Source of the DNA: Heterobilharzia americana
Lineage: Eukaryota; Platyhelminthes; Trematoda; Strigeidida; Schistosomatidae
NCBI GenBank assembly: GCA_944470555.2
Contig: OX104127.1
Location: 130,015,113 to 130,079,112, forward strand
Length of the DNA stretch: 64,000 bases
Reading direction: 5' to 3'
The notes beneath the pieces were generated by a model. The model was given only the letters and a program-made list of their open reading frames with translations. It was not told the DNA's origin and did not search any database. The translations under genes were made by a program, and so were the position numbers. Position 1 is the stretch's first letter; each line of letters begins with the position of its first letter. Below, piece after piece: positions 50,601 to 57,714 of this stretch.

Positions 50601-52131
50601 GAGCATATCTGGGGAGTTCCAAACTAGAACAAAACAGATGTCAAGTGCTCCCAGGCTTTTAATGGTTAGCTGCTTGTTGTCATCCCGTGATGTGAACTAT
50701 TTTCTAACCATTCGACCTCTAAGAACCAAAAGTTGAGTAAACATGATTAAGACCTCGAGAAAAATATTTCATGTTACCATTCATATTCAAAATAAGCTGA
50801 ATTAATATAGCACTAAAATCTTGAGTTTATATTTTCTTTTCTTTGGATTACGACAGATAGAAAACCATCAGAGTTGGCAGTGCCGAACTTCCTGTAACTA
50901 AATATTACTTAGGCATATAACTTTGATAAATCACTGGTAAAAATTGTCATTTTGATGAGCATCTTTTTGTCTTCATAGTAGCCTCTCAGATCACCGGCAC
51001 TAAATGAACTTGTCACAAAATGAAGATATGGCTATTTTCATTTGAGCTCAAGTGAAAATGATGTCTAGTACTTTAGTAACTGTTTTCGATGATAAAGAAT
51101 ATTTGTAGCGCAGGAGGTTATTCTAGTGGTGTTGCTGTGATATACTCCGAGATGGATCGCTTAATCATAAAACTTTCATTGTCATTCTAGAAAGTAACGT
51201 CAACACAATCTTTAGAAGGCTTTACGACTAAGCTATCCAGATCAGAGAACACAACACGATCTAAACAATTTTCGGTGTTTCACACAATCGTCAACTGCAA
51301 ATTTTTATTGGCATTCAGCTGTGAGGCTGTTTTCAGGTTGATATTAAATTCATAAAACATAAAAAGGGATAAATTTGTGGTGATGTGAACTTTCCATTAG
51401 TAAATAATGTCTGATGATCAGTGTTCTCCTAAACTGTACTTCCATTAGTGATACACCGCTCATATTCATCTTATCAGTGGAGCATAAAACATTTTCAAAA
51501 AAGTGACAAAGATTACTCAACCAACAGAAAGTGAGTTTTCACGAAGCATCAACTATGTTACACGACTTGATTATAACTTTAAAGAAGGACCGGTAAAAGA
51601 CTGAGTATTCAATGTAATGCTGTCAAGAATCTGTAAGTAATGAAAATTCTAAGTAATGAATTAAATTAAATAACATAAATAAGAGACTATGTTTATCAAA
51701 AATGAACAATAATTATCTCGCCAGTTTTACGATAAACAAAGCGAAAAAGAAGTATGTCAGAGGAGAATCACTAATCAAAGAATATATTGCTTCTAAAACC
51801 AATTCATACGCACTAAGTTGGATCTGACATAATTTTAGTTTCTCTTATGACCTTTTATTAAAATTATAAAAACAGTTCCAAAAAGACTTTAACATGGGGA
51901 TAATCATTATGAATATCCTTCGAATAAATATTCCTTCATGTTGGGCATACAATTAAAGGGATTAAAGATAATAAAAATAAATGTTTATTTGTTAGGATGT
52001 ATACTAACTCATGAATCTTTATTCCAGGTACTGAAATGAAAGCTCGTATGTACCGTTCACCAGAAGTACTTGAAGCTGAAAAGATGCTCGATCAACTTGC
52101 TTCAAATCTAAGAAAATCTGAACTCAAAAGA
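22594..52131 (+). CDS. Kettin/Sallimus-type (invertebrate titin) muscle Ig protein, internal part of gene, 13 exons
   Basis: Joined exons give about 725 residues with five Ig domains at roughly residues 45-122, 185-258, 300-395, 455-535 and 585-675, separated by linkers. Each Ig has the C-strand tryptophan (VQWFKDG, VDWIRNG, VEWKRDG, VEWFKGG, LTWYLND). Four have the G-S/T-R turn and the F-strand signature (EDSGTYFC, EDSGQYVC, ADTGAYTC, EDSGEYWC). The repeating motif of a 'RGL..L...Y' strand followed by 'PEDSG' and 35-60 residue linkers containing 'L..IE.(I/L)E' is what I know from kettin, the splice form of Drosophila sallimus that binds actin near the Z-disc with Ig-linker repeats. A sarcomeric, cytoplasmic role is inferred from the family. 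All 12 junctions are in frame with GT/AG borders. The gene is open at both ends. A twitchin or other titin-like protein is the alternative, but no FN3 or kinase domain is seen. Confidence 0.85.
23871..23923 (-). CDS. Small exon of the minus-strand membrane protein gene, exon 2
   Basis: Acceptor gttgctcag, donor gtacttg; 53 nt. Entering with one base and leaving with one, it links the exons on either side in frame (AC|T ... caa g|TA) and encodes ILSQFMDRFVLGLDNCQ. A competing acceptor 8 nt upstream breaks the phase. The evidence is mainly phase compatibility and lack of stops, so this is the weakest exon of the chain. Confidence 0.4.
24683..24904 (-). CDS. Exon of unidentified multi-pass membrane protein (minus strand), exon 1 of 4 seen
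   Basis: Acceptor gtatttatcag, donor gtaagt (plus-strand acttac at 24677-24682); 222 nt, open throughout. Encodes DEFWMKRLQLGVSKVSVLNQ, THSLALYMSLINRM, then a hydrophobic segment ASAVKLIFTSVICAVVQPC, SLAVILFQQAQKLVNLRLHR. Codon composition is unlike the AT-rich noise around it. It enters with one base and leaves with two. It lies inside the kettin-like intron 22828-25186 on the opposite strand. I do not recognise the family. Confidence 0.55.
25187..25325 (+). CDS. Kettin-like exon b: C-terminal half of Ig 1
   Basis: Acceptor attcttcaag, donor gtgagt at 25326. It joins exon a by a phase-1 intron inside the glycine codon of AG|GSRYN. It encodes GSRYNTMCERGLASLDVIY and the F-strand motif PEDSGTYFCVISNPFG, then leaves with two bases (aa). 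The motif order and spacing match the second half of the other four Ig domains in the gene. Confidence 0.88.
26285..26400 (-). repeat. Short repeat with hammerhead-like core, copy 2 (minus)
   Basis: Minus strand: CTGATGGggtcattcacttg, gacGAAAcagcagtccagtg, ctcctaggttttcagtggtt. It is the best preserved core of this family in the window: GAAA intact and CUGAUGA changed only at the last base (CUGAUGG). Confidence 0.65.
26530..26760 (+). repeat. tRNA-headed short repeat (SINE-like), copy 3
   Basis: Head at 26540-26605: ggctggatggttatggcatt ... gtgagttcaatctccgg, resembling tRNA box A and box B spacing. Core at 26625-26655: gtcccatactagagaGAAAc. The tail has tttttaaaggttactcagat. It lies 130 bp from, and inverted to, copy 2. 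Confidence 0.62.
29160..29420 (+). repeat. Dispersed 250-bp repeat, copy 2
   Basis: Homologous to 19790-20060: tgcatgtgtttggtgttgat, agttatcaatctctccctcc, gtgtgtaattgcgtgcaaag. Its left edge (gatgacgagggtggtagaat, tttctgtatatctgaga) recurs inverted at 29915-29965, flanking the Penelope fragment. Confidence 0.62.
29590..29880 (-). mobile_element. Penelope-like reverse transcriptase fragment
   Basis: An 83-codon minus frame reads TWYVGDTFTVMKSENFNRSL, NAIQFTRHLESDEGELGML, and SVYEKPSHSDSYLHFRSSH. This is the Penelope catalytic motif (YVDDTF, here YVGDTF) followed by the 'IQFT.E.E....LPFLD...VYRKPTHTD.YL.F.S.H' block. The Asp to Gly change removes a catalytic residue. Only this scrap of the RT is present; it lies in the kettin-like intron 25326-33144, antisense to the gene. 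Confidence 0.85.
29910..29970 (-). repeat. Inverted partial copy of the dispersed repeat edge
   Basis: Minus strand reads atgacaagggtagtagaact, ttccatatatctgagac, matching the plus-strand edge at 29176-29210. Confidence 0.5.
30685..30880 (+). repeat. Dispersed repeat with hammerhead-like relic
   Basis: 30690-30725 reads ccaacaagggcctaaaagta, tGAAAcctaggtc, collinear with the family core at 13405-13470 (CTGACGA, GTGC loop GCAC, GAAA, CCCAGGTC), here with CUGACGA decayed and GAAA intact. It is followed by the shared agacaacatgaagttg block. Confidence 0.5.
33145..33410 (+). CDS. Kettin-like exon c: linker and N-terminal half of Ig 2
   Basis: Acceptor tatttttag, donor gtaatt at 33411. The first base completes the codon left open by exon b (aa|t, Asn). 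About 89 residues: an acidic/polar linker (EHLDAQFADLYQATSAP, KEYERDERSQPKSAPQF), then LEGEPVRMEAFLN and VDWIRNGQPVGTG. The linker lacks the cysteine-led segment seen after Ig 2, 3 and 4, so a small exon may be missing just upstream (see findings). Confidence 0.87.
33520..33715 (+). repeat. tRNA-headed short repeat with hammerhead-like core, copy 4
   Basis: Head gaatggctaacgcgttcgcc at 33529. Core at 33588-33621: gCTGAGGAatcctatactag, aaagaggcagc. CUGAGGA is intact but the second strand has lost GAAA. It lies in the intron after kettin-like exon c. Confidence 0.62.
34283..34421 (+). CDS. Kettin-like exon d: C-terminal half of Ig 2
   Basis: Acceptor attatacag, donor gtaaat at 34422. The exon is 139 nt, the same length and same phases (1 in, 2 out) as exon b. 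It encodes GSRFNAVLDRGLVVLEIGY, then AEDSGQYVCVATNAIGRTES. The equal exon length and phase indicate that exon pairs a/b and c/d descend from a duplicated two-exon Ig module. Confidence 0.88.
34422..35238 (+). other. Kettin-like intron between exons d and e
   Basis: AT-rich, no recognised repeat or gene. Confidence 0.7.
35239..35337 (+). CDS. Kettin-like exon e: linker between Ig 2 and Ig 3
   Basis: Acceptor gtatatttag, donor gtatgt at 35338; 99 nt, phase 2 to 2. It encodes CQPEDRIVTKSILDQESINH followed by LKQLEEPGEDFDQ, a typical kettin inter-Ig linker with an L..LE helix-like core. Because it is symmetrical it could be skipped without a frameshift. Confidence 0.82.
36055..37058 (+). mobile_element. 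RTE-type non-LTR retrotransposon, 5'-truncated relic
   Basis: Starts within reverse transcriptase motif B (LPTITHHLPDCGRLDHV in a shifted frame, collinear with the copy at 39560), followed by LDFADDDLC-like sequence at 36188-36225. The C-terminal block is at 36640-36850 (SNKLQISINNCRLRSLDTEN, RKWRWIRHTLRRP). It ends in an aatgataataatt tail. An imperfect direct repeat (atgacgtatg at 36043, atgacgttatg at 37059) may be the target-site duplication. It lies in the kettin-like intron 35338-37931, in the sense orientation. Confidence 0.88.
37932..38104 (+). CDS. Kettin-like exon f: N-terminal half of Ig 3
   Basis: A T-rich tract plus cag precedes the exon; donor gtaatt at 38105. Encodes IPPSFKANLEPSTIQVNEDE, then PVIFSVPVDCGNGDRVV and VEWKRDGQVVKTG. 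It ends in phase 1 within the glycine codon of the G|GSR turn, as in Ig 1 and Ig 2. The B strand has VIFSVPV with no cysteine at the canonical place; a cysteine occurs three residues later. Confidence 0.86.
38900..40509 (+). mobile_element. RTE-type non-LTR retrotransposon, 5'-truncated, with target-site duplication
   Basis: Encodes most of an RTE reverse transcriptase: NPPTKMEVLNAIKLLKCGKA, AGPDGIPPEALRTDAETTAD, a nonsense codon at 39163-39165, then (frame-shifted) FIDFEKAFDSVDREVIWKLL, QGCLLSPMIFLIVVDWIM, motif C LDFADDDLCLM, FTYLGSTVSTTGGTDEDVK, SVLLYGSETWRVTKG and KKWRWIGHALRRP. It ends with a (taa)n tail. The 11-bp sequence attccgaagac occurs at both flanks (38889-38899 and 40510-40520). 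It is inactive (nonsense codons and frameshifts). It is inserted in the kettin-like intron 38105-40605, same strand as the gene. Resembles schistosome SR2-type elements from memory. Confidence 0.95.
40606..40803 (+). CDS. Kettin-like exon g: C-terminal half of Ig 3 plus linker
   Basis: Acceptor atattttaag, donor gtaaga at 40804. Encodes GSRITGSLELGIASLKIHY and PADTGAYTCHISTEHGSS, then runs directly into linker sequence (CEATGGIIAASQLPGDKEK) without the intron that separates Ig 1 and Ig 2 from their linkers. It begins 96 nt after the 3' end of the RTE insertion at 40509. Confidence 0.85.
40919..41111 (+). CDS. Kettin-like exon h: linker and N-terminal half of Ig 4
   Basis: Acceptor ctcattttttttaactag, donor gtaaga at 41112; only 115 nt of intron separates it from exon g. 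The linker GLQAIEAIEANLHAPRGTIW contains the kettin-type 'L..IE.IE' core, followed by APIIIQHPQPVGEIEEGT, IHFDVQVEPAADPSL and IVEW. This Ig is interrupted at the tryptophan (phase 2) rather than at the later glycine. Confidence 0.87.
41423..41590 (+). CDS. Kettin-like exon i: C-terminal two-thirds of Ig 4
   Basis: Acceptor cgttggaag, donor gtaagt at 41591. Completes the Trp codon and encodes FKGGKLLTSGTRFKVAYERG, LATLDLLYTIPEDSGEY, WCCVANKAGQ. Two adjacent cysteines occupy the F strand. Leaves with two bases of a codon. An AT dinucleotide run starts 14 nt past the donor. Confidence 0.88.
41605..41649. repeat. (AT)22 microsatellite next to a splice donor
   Basis: Perfect AT run beginning 14 nt downstream of the donor of kettin-like exon i (gtaagt at 41591). 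Confidence 0.97.
45254..45991 (-). CDS. Uncharacterised 245-codon open frame, antisense in a kettin-like intron
   Basis: The longest open frame in the window. An in-frame TAA lies 16 codons upstream of the ATG at 45991, and the stop is TGA at 45254-45256. The product begins MNNENGQEQVIAVVYCSVNY and has no transmembrane segment, no low complexity and no match I recognise. Notable parts: HRGLPYHVDQVHLDYSDSNW, SSAKQRWNSAYKAMGNVFGN, NIYQFVLLSGEKKVHQIPFF and a basic C-terminus. It may be a single-exon gene, a 5' exon, or a retrocopy. A weak donor (gaaac|gtgaat, exon end 45258) would join in phase to the 24904 exon, making it the N-terminal part of the minus-strand membrane protein; this is inference. 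Confidence 0.5.
   Translation of the reverse strand: MNNENGQEQVIAVVYCSVNYGDSSHRGLPYHVDQVHLDYSDSNWKQDLRLSSKKLNSVDKQNQKRMTTLPVQRSLTELGLLILENSCKNCSVKNTMVAPESTHMVRVNLKHFCKSSAKQRWNSAYKAMGNVFGNIYQFVLLSGEKKVHQIPFFKVPELFSSFNTAIHLLQVTPQHRLISRVLRNNLLRARETLQVNQKTSLYYQSLFQGRGVTVCRKIDKVFIRTLICLKLFSKDHFTLQFRKET
46255..46350 (+). CDS. Kettin-like exon j: linker between Ig 4 and Ig 5
   Basis: Acceptor attctcaag, donor gtaagt at 46351; 96 nt, phase 2 to 2, like exon e. Encodes CNASASVITHSNLLQGAEGY and HLIKAIEDIEQP, again a cysteine-led linker with a terminal I..IE core. The 4.7-kb intron before it holds the AT repeat and an antisense open frame. Confidence 0.83.
46506..46683 (+). CDS. Kettin-like exon k: acidic linker and N-terminal half of Ig 5
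   Basis: Acceptor attatttttcag, donor gtaggt at 46684. Encodes NEQEYNYFEEEEADAAPNF, then VKPQAATISEGSPVKFLVRV and PTPQLTWYLNDEPIEQ. This domain resembles a generic titin-type I-set domain (GxPxPxxxWYxN) more than the kettin-type ones. It ends in phase 0, unlike all other Ig splits in the gene. Confidence 0.87.
46684..47574 (+). other. Kettin-like intron splitting Ig 5
   Basis: AT-rich, no recognised repeat or gene. Confidence 0.7.
47575..47764 (+). CDS. Kettin-like exon l: C-terminal half of Ig 5
   Basis: Acceptor aaaactcag, donor gtaatg at 47765. Encodes DSITKIYSDGAINYLEMSRC, then GSNKLHVIAQNQLGKAEAET and VVLAEDFRPDLKHVKP. The F-strand position carries His (KLHVIAQN) where Ig domains normally have Cys, so this domain has neither canonical cysteine. 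The tail DFRPDLKHVKP is similar to what I recall following the last Ig repeats of kettin. Confidence 0.85.
50590..50710 (+). repeat. Short repeat with hammerhead-like core, copy 5
   Basis: 50608-50640: CTGGGGAgttccaaactaga, acAAAAcagatgtcaagtgc, then tcccaggcttttaatggtta. Stem II here is GUUC/GAAC, fully paired and different from other copies, consistent with compensatory change or subfamily sequence. Core bases are altered (CUGGGGA, AAAA). Confidence 0.6.
51120..51260. repeat. Inverted-arm repeat, copy 1
   Basis: Left arm 51151-51180 (gatggatcgcttaatcataa) is inverted in the right arm 51219-51243 (gctttacgactaagctatcc). It is preceded by ttattctagtggtgttgctg, a block also present in copy 2 at 54775. 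Confidence 0.6.
52028..52131 (+). CDS. Kettin-like exon m: charged helical segment after Ig 5
   Basis: Acceptor tttattccag; the phase-1 join completes a Gly codon (g|gt). Encodes GTEMKARMYRSPEVLEAEKM and LDQLASNLRKSELKR, a charged, probably helical stretch. A donor gttagt follows at 52132 (phase 0). If it is not used, the frame continues for VSPFLIYFA and stops at 52159-52161, which would make this the last coding exon. No polyadenylation signal stands out shortly after the stop. Confidence 0.72.
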
Positions 52132-52164
52132 GTTAGTCCTTTTTTGATTTATTTTGCTTAAAAA

Positions 52165-54650
52165 TGTACATAGATGATCATTTTGTTCTCAAACGATGAC
52201 ATAGTGTGTGTTGATAAATTATATGCTATGATATCAGATGCACCAAACTTAAGTAAGACTGCCTATTACTAGAAATTATAAGAGATTGATGCAAGGAAAA
52301 TAAGGAACATTGGAACTGTCCTTAAGAAGAACAGGTACCTTATAACATTTCATAACAGGTAACTAGCAAGTTTGGTGAAAAACTATCGAAACCAGTTCAA
52401 ATAACCTACAGCCACCATTCAGTTACTCATTTTCCAACCTCGATATCAGTGAAGTATATATATTTCTCCTCAAACTCTCAATGGGGTTGGACACGCTCTT
52501 CTAAGCTTGGAACAAGACGAAACAGCTGGATCGTATTGTTCTCCTTCATATTTCCCTCAGAATGGTTGCATTAAATCACGTAGCTAAGTTACTTACTAAT
52601 CATCACCTCAATTTTTAAAAGGGACAAATATTTGGCTGACATCCACTACTGAACCAGTTTCACTTAGATTATAATTAAGATTTCAGGGTCCTCATTCAAC
52701 CAGTGGATTGCTATAGGTCAACTGCAACAAAGTGGACAAAGCTAGGGAGATTCCAGGCACTAGTGGGGAATGAGCTGATCACATCATCACTCCTTGGAAT
52801 GTTTCAAAGTACTGACATGTCTACTGTATTTTTTTAATCTAAAAGTGATCTGATTTATCGAAAATCGTTTTTTGAAATATCTGATTGTGAAGAGAATATC
52901 TGGTACACACACTTAATGCTAATCAGAACACACTATGAGAGCTCATTCAACTATATCACGGCTTATGGAGAGTTAAGTTCTTAGGTGATAAAAACTGGCC
53001 GTGTCCATCAAAAATGTTTAGTCTCAACGTCATCAATTTGGTTCTTTGTACATGTTATAATTGATGCTTACACACGCACCTACGACCTCTTTGTGATGGG
53101 GAAACTAATCAAAAGACACCTAGAGGACCTAGAGAAGACTGTTGGTTATATAGTTTTGTCAAATGAAAGCACTGAATAACTTCAAACTTTTCTCGAATCA
53201 TTCAGTGGAAATCCAGATGTTTCGCACGAGCTTCGTACTTGTCGAAATAAAACATGATGCCTCGGAACTCTGGTACACCGACTCCTTGTTAGAAGATAGG
53301 AACTGAAGTGATAGTATGTGCTGACCACTTCATTACCTGGTCAGTTACATGAACCAAAATGGATTGGTTGTTGAAAAAGTCTCGGCTAGGACACAAATAT
53401 TTCGTTGTATGTTTGTAAAAATTACTCCACTTCAGTTATTGGTGAAATCACCAAATATGCACCAAAGGATTGGCATCCTGAACAGCAATCTGTTGTATCC
53501 TATCGCGTAGCAATGATGGGTGGTAGATGGAAGTAAGAGACAAGAGCAGGCTATAGCTTTTTGGTCGTAAGTCTTTTTAAAAAGTAGCCAGGGCTCCCAT
53601 GTTCTTATGATAGAGGATATGCAACATTTTCATCGTGGAAAGACTTTATGGTCTTCAGTTCAGAACTATGTGGTACCACTTGTACTGACACTGTTCACTT
53701 AACCACCGTCCACTTGGGATAGAAAAAATAGCTATGAAACCAATTTTACTCAAATCGATCACATTTGTGGGATGATTAAGTATTAAAAGTGGGATCCCTT
53801 ACCTTTCAAGCGGAACCACTACGGACCATCACATATGAATACATGGCTATAGGAAATCAAAATATGTCGACAACTGATGACGCTTTTCTATTCTAACTAT
53901 ATAAACGTTCACTGATGACTGGTGATAGTTTATGGAATTTGCAACAGCGCCAATGCACTTCCTTAAGGCGTTATAAATTTATCACACTAATCAGTTATTC
54001 TGAATCCTAATAACGATTACTGTGATTTATGAAATGCAATGCCTTTAGTACGCTGAAATGAACAGTGAGCAGAAGTTATCATTATGCAGTAAACATTTTA
54101 GGCAAAACATTTGAACAAGATACCCTACTAAATAGGACTATCAAATGTTGAACGATTCTTTAGAAGCTTCGTTAGAAACACTGTTTTTCTGATTACTCAA
54201 TGTTCTACGGATCTACTTACATGTGAATCGAAACTTAACTATATTTTTCACTGAATAATTGCGACAGTTTCAGAAATTAAAAGGATTCAATATTCAGTTA
54301 AAATACTCTTTTTGTTTTATTGTACACCTATCCGAAACCAAATCCTTCAAAGTAAGAGACAGGAAAGTGTGGCAAAGTTATTGAAATCACCAGACGTATT
54401 TTTTTAGGTATAAACAAGGCGAACCGTAAGTCTGGTTTCGCATCAGAAATCTCGCTCTGTTCCTCTTTTCACCCATTAATTCTCCTTTATGAAGTTAAAA
54501 AGAGCAAGAACAATGATGGTAGCAGGATAATATTGGCCCATCTTATTTCAGTATTATCTTATCAGCTGCTTACAACCTAGAATATAAAAATATATAGCCT
54601 TACCGGAAGCAATAAAGAATATTTTTGGGCTCAGGAGGATGATTTTGATA
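52165..54650. other. Non-coding stretch after the last visible kettin-like exon
   Basis: A fragment gacgaaacagctgg at about 52519 resembles the second core strand of the short hammerhead-like repeat, but the rest of that copy is not clear. A 64-codon frame at 52985 has no recognised motif. Confidence 0.45.
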
Positions 54651-54654
54651 TTGT

Positions 54655-54945
54655 TGTTTTCTGTTAGCCGGATGGTTTAACCGTGAAGCTGTCATCGTCA
54701 TTCTAGACAACATGAGCACAAACTTTAGAAATAAGTGAGAGATAGGGCTTTCTCCACGAGTGGCTTAGTAGCCTATTCTAGTGGCTTTGTTGTGATTGGT
54801 TGTTTATCCCACAGTCTTATCATTATCATGCCACTTGTGCGGAAAATTCTATCATTCACTTCTTTCTTAACTTTGAGCTGATGATTTTTTCTAGAATGAT
54901 GATGAAAGCTTCACAATTAAGCTATCCGGCTGAGAGAACACAAAA
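54655..54945. repeat. Inverted-arm repeat, copy 2 (MITE-like)
   Basis: Left arm 54664-54703 (gttagccggatggtttaacc, gtgaagctgtcatcgtcatt) and right arm 54892-54940 (ttctagaatgatgatgaaag, cttcacaattaagctatccg, gctgagag) are inverted copies of each other with about 80 percent identity by eye. The interior shares cctattctagtggctttgtt with copy 1. No coding sequence. Confidence 0.65.
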
Positions 54946-54949
54946 CCAT

Positions 54950-57455
54950 CAAAATTTAAAATACTTTAATTCACCGAAAGGAAACGGAATTTTGATTAGT
55001 GATTAAGATGGTCAGAGGCAGTCATAGAGTACAGATCAATCACAATAAGAAATTCAAGGAAAGTTAATGAAATTTAATGAATTGTCACAACTATATATAC
55101 TCGAATGGAAGTTTCCGGAATAAAATTTGGCGACATGGTTAGTAATCAAAATACTAAGGAACTTAACACTAAAAGATAACTTAAGTAGATCATACAATAA
55201 ACTAACAAAAGATCCAGAGTTAAACTGAGTTAGCTGAAAACAAATTGACAAGTGCATGACTTCCTACGAACTGTTATACAATCTAGTTTGAACGTATGTG
55301 CTATTTATGTCTCAGTTTGGATTTGCGTGTATATTGGCTTTGATGTGTAAGTGTAACCCTAGTAAACAACCGTATTTCACATGATTGACTGTAATGACCG
55401 TAGAAGTAACTACAAAGATAACCAGACAACTTCTTTGTTTTTTTGACACATGTTTTATCATAAATAAGGAGACCGAATCGGTTATTTTAGGAGTTGTTGG
55501 GTTACCCTTGAAGCCAATCATGCCAGACTAGACTTGATTTACAGCAGATGCTTACTCACAAATCTGGATGTAAGGAGTTTCATAAAACAAATTCTGATGA
55601 ACATATAAAGTTTGTATATTTATTTGCAATAAGATTTTTCCTTTTTGCATATTGCAGCCTCCAATAAACGGCAGCAATCAAGATGGTGTCGCCTAAATTT
55701 TATAATGGAATAAATCTTAATTTACCACTGGACTATCCCTCACACACTTATCTGAACAGCTGTGCAATGCATGAATATTCATATTTAAAGAAATAATCAG
55801 TCAAACAATTCTATTTACAAAAAAATATTTACAAAATGAATCAAGCTACATATGTTAAGTTGGGTCATTTATCATAATTCTGAGAATAATGAACATGAAA
55901 CATTTACCAGAAACAATGATATTATCACTACTTGTTTATATTTATGTTTCTATTTCGCCCAGTCTTTTCATTTCACTAGCACTTTTACTCACTCATGATC
56001 AATTCCAAATACTTGCTAAAATGTTACTTTCAAACAACAATTGACAATGAAACATTGGACAAGGTGATTTTAATGCTTCACATTTGATCTAATTCAGAGA
56101 TCGATGTGTTTTACTCTCCTGAATATCATATAGCTAACTGATTTCAGTCAATCATATCAAACTAATTTATTCATAGTGTCTGATTGGTGAACATTTATCT
56201 GCTTTGTTCTATTAAAATATTTTTCGCCGTTTCTTCAATTGTGTTTATGGTCATGCTAATAATATATGAGAAGTGAATGCCAAATGACGGAAACCAATCA
56301 TGCTGAAAGGACTGACAACGGTAATTTATTTCAAAGACCAGTTGTGAATAAAAAAGCATATTTTGGTGGTGAAAAAACCATTTTATGTTATTGCAGACTC
56401 TTTTCGCTGATGATATTGTCTATTTAAAATGTTCAACTTATCCTGTTATATTGTTTATTTAGCAAATTACCTTTGAGTTTATTTTTATTCGCTGCAAAAG
56501 ACAATTCTTGATTGTCATGAATTTCAAAAGCAGGTTGATGTTTTCTTTAGCACATGCATTTGTGAAATTAAATATTAGTCAGACTTTTGTAAGCATGAAC
56601 AGTAAGCTGCCTAGATGAAAAGTTCCGATAGTACTTTGATAAAGTATACATCAGTTATGTAAAATGAGCTTACGTGATATGAGGTGGTTAACAACTTAGA
56701 ACTTCCGTTACTACACTAAAGAATCTGCAGATGTCCAGAAACATACTTTAAGACGACTGGGATGTCTCTCATCTTCTACAGTTTAAAACAACTTATGTTA
56801 GGCATAAGAAAGCAAATAAAAACAATTATTGGCTACCTATTGTAATGACAGGAATCTAAACTGCTTACTACCACGACATTCATATTTAATCATGAGGCTT
56901 AGCCTAAACTGAAGTCAATATTATGCATTTAAGTGATAGTTTTGCCACCAACCTGGATATCAAGTGGCTTTTCTACATGGCAAAAGTTTATAAGGTGCAT
57001 ATCGTTCTTGGTTTCCAAACAACATTTGTGTAGGCTGATATAACACACGTTTTTCAAGTTAAATGGTAGTCATTCAGATGAATCTTTCCCAGTTAACGTC
57101 GATGGTTGTTATCACAAAGCGATAAGGATTGTTGAGGTCGACCATTTTCTTATGAAATGCATGAATAGTCAAACTGTGCAGGAAAGTTGAAACAAGCAAA
57201 AACTCTTACGTATGTAGCCCTGTGGTGTAAATTTCTTTGGACATCGGTAAAAATAACTATGACAGTACCTATTTTTTTATGAAACGATCATTAATTCTTA
57301 AAATCACTTCAGTATCTTTTAGCTTATCTGCGATCAGAAGAAAAGCCCTATTAGCCTTCTGTTTCAAGCTTCACAAGGAATGACTAACTTTTTTTACTAT
57401 CCATCAGAAACTTGAATAAAATCTGAATTTACTAATATGTACATTTCGATATTAA
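54950..57455. other. Non-coding stretch
   Basis: AT-rich, stops in all frames, nothing recognised. Confidence 0.5.
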
Positions 57456-57458
57456 TGA

Positions 57459-57525
57459 TGGATAGTGGCTGAGAGCGGAATCCAGGACACGTGTTTAGTC
57501 CTGCGTGGGATTCATAAGCTGAACA
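57459..57525 (-). repeat. Sm-alpha-like hammerhead ribozyme relic (minus)
   Basis: Minus strand: gcTTATGAatcc, loop, gcaggaCTAAACacgtgtcc, then tggattccgctctcagcca. This is collinear with the schistosome Sm-alpha hammerhead (CUGAUGA, stem II GUCC/GGAC, GAAA, then UGGAUUCC...). CUGAUGA is CUUAUGA and the G of GAAA is changed, so self-cleavage is not expected. Confidence 0.7.
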
Positions 57526-57641
57526 TACCTGCCTCCCAGTTAGTGATGTTGTTCCCACTCAGACTGGAAAAAAGGAACAGCCGTTTCAGACGTCAGAGTG
57601 TCTGAACGTGAACAAAATCACTCACTGGGCAACAGGTAGAA

Positions 57642-57711
57642 CCAGCTCGCGAATCCTAAATCGGACGAAACGAGTGTCCTGCATTCCACTGCTAGCCACT
57701 TTCTGTTAATA
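57642..57711 (+). repeat. Sm-alpha-like hammerhead ribozyme relic (plus)
   Basis: Plus strand: ctCGCGAatcctaaatcgga, then cGAAAcgagtgtcctgcatt, ccactgctagccac. The GAAA strand and the downstream tggattcc-like arm are well kept, while CUGAUGA reads CUCGCGA. It lies 115 bp from, and inverted to, the relic at 57459-57525. The spacer shares sequence with the repeat at 61425-61560. Confidence 0.72.
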
Positions 57712-57714
57712 ATA

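Larger units (their letters stand above)
47765..52027 (+). other. 4.3-kb kettin-like intron
   Basis: Holds the short repeat at 50590 and inverted-arm repeat copy 1 at 51120. No exon-like frame recognised. Confidence 0.6.
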
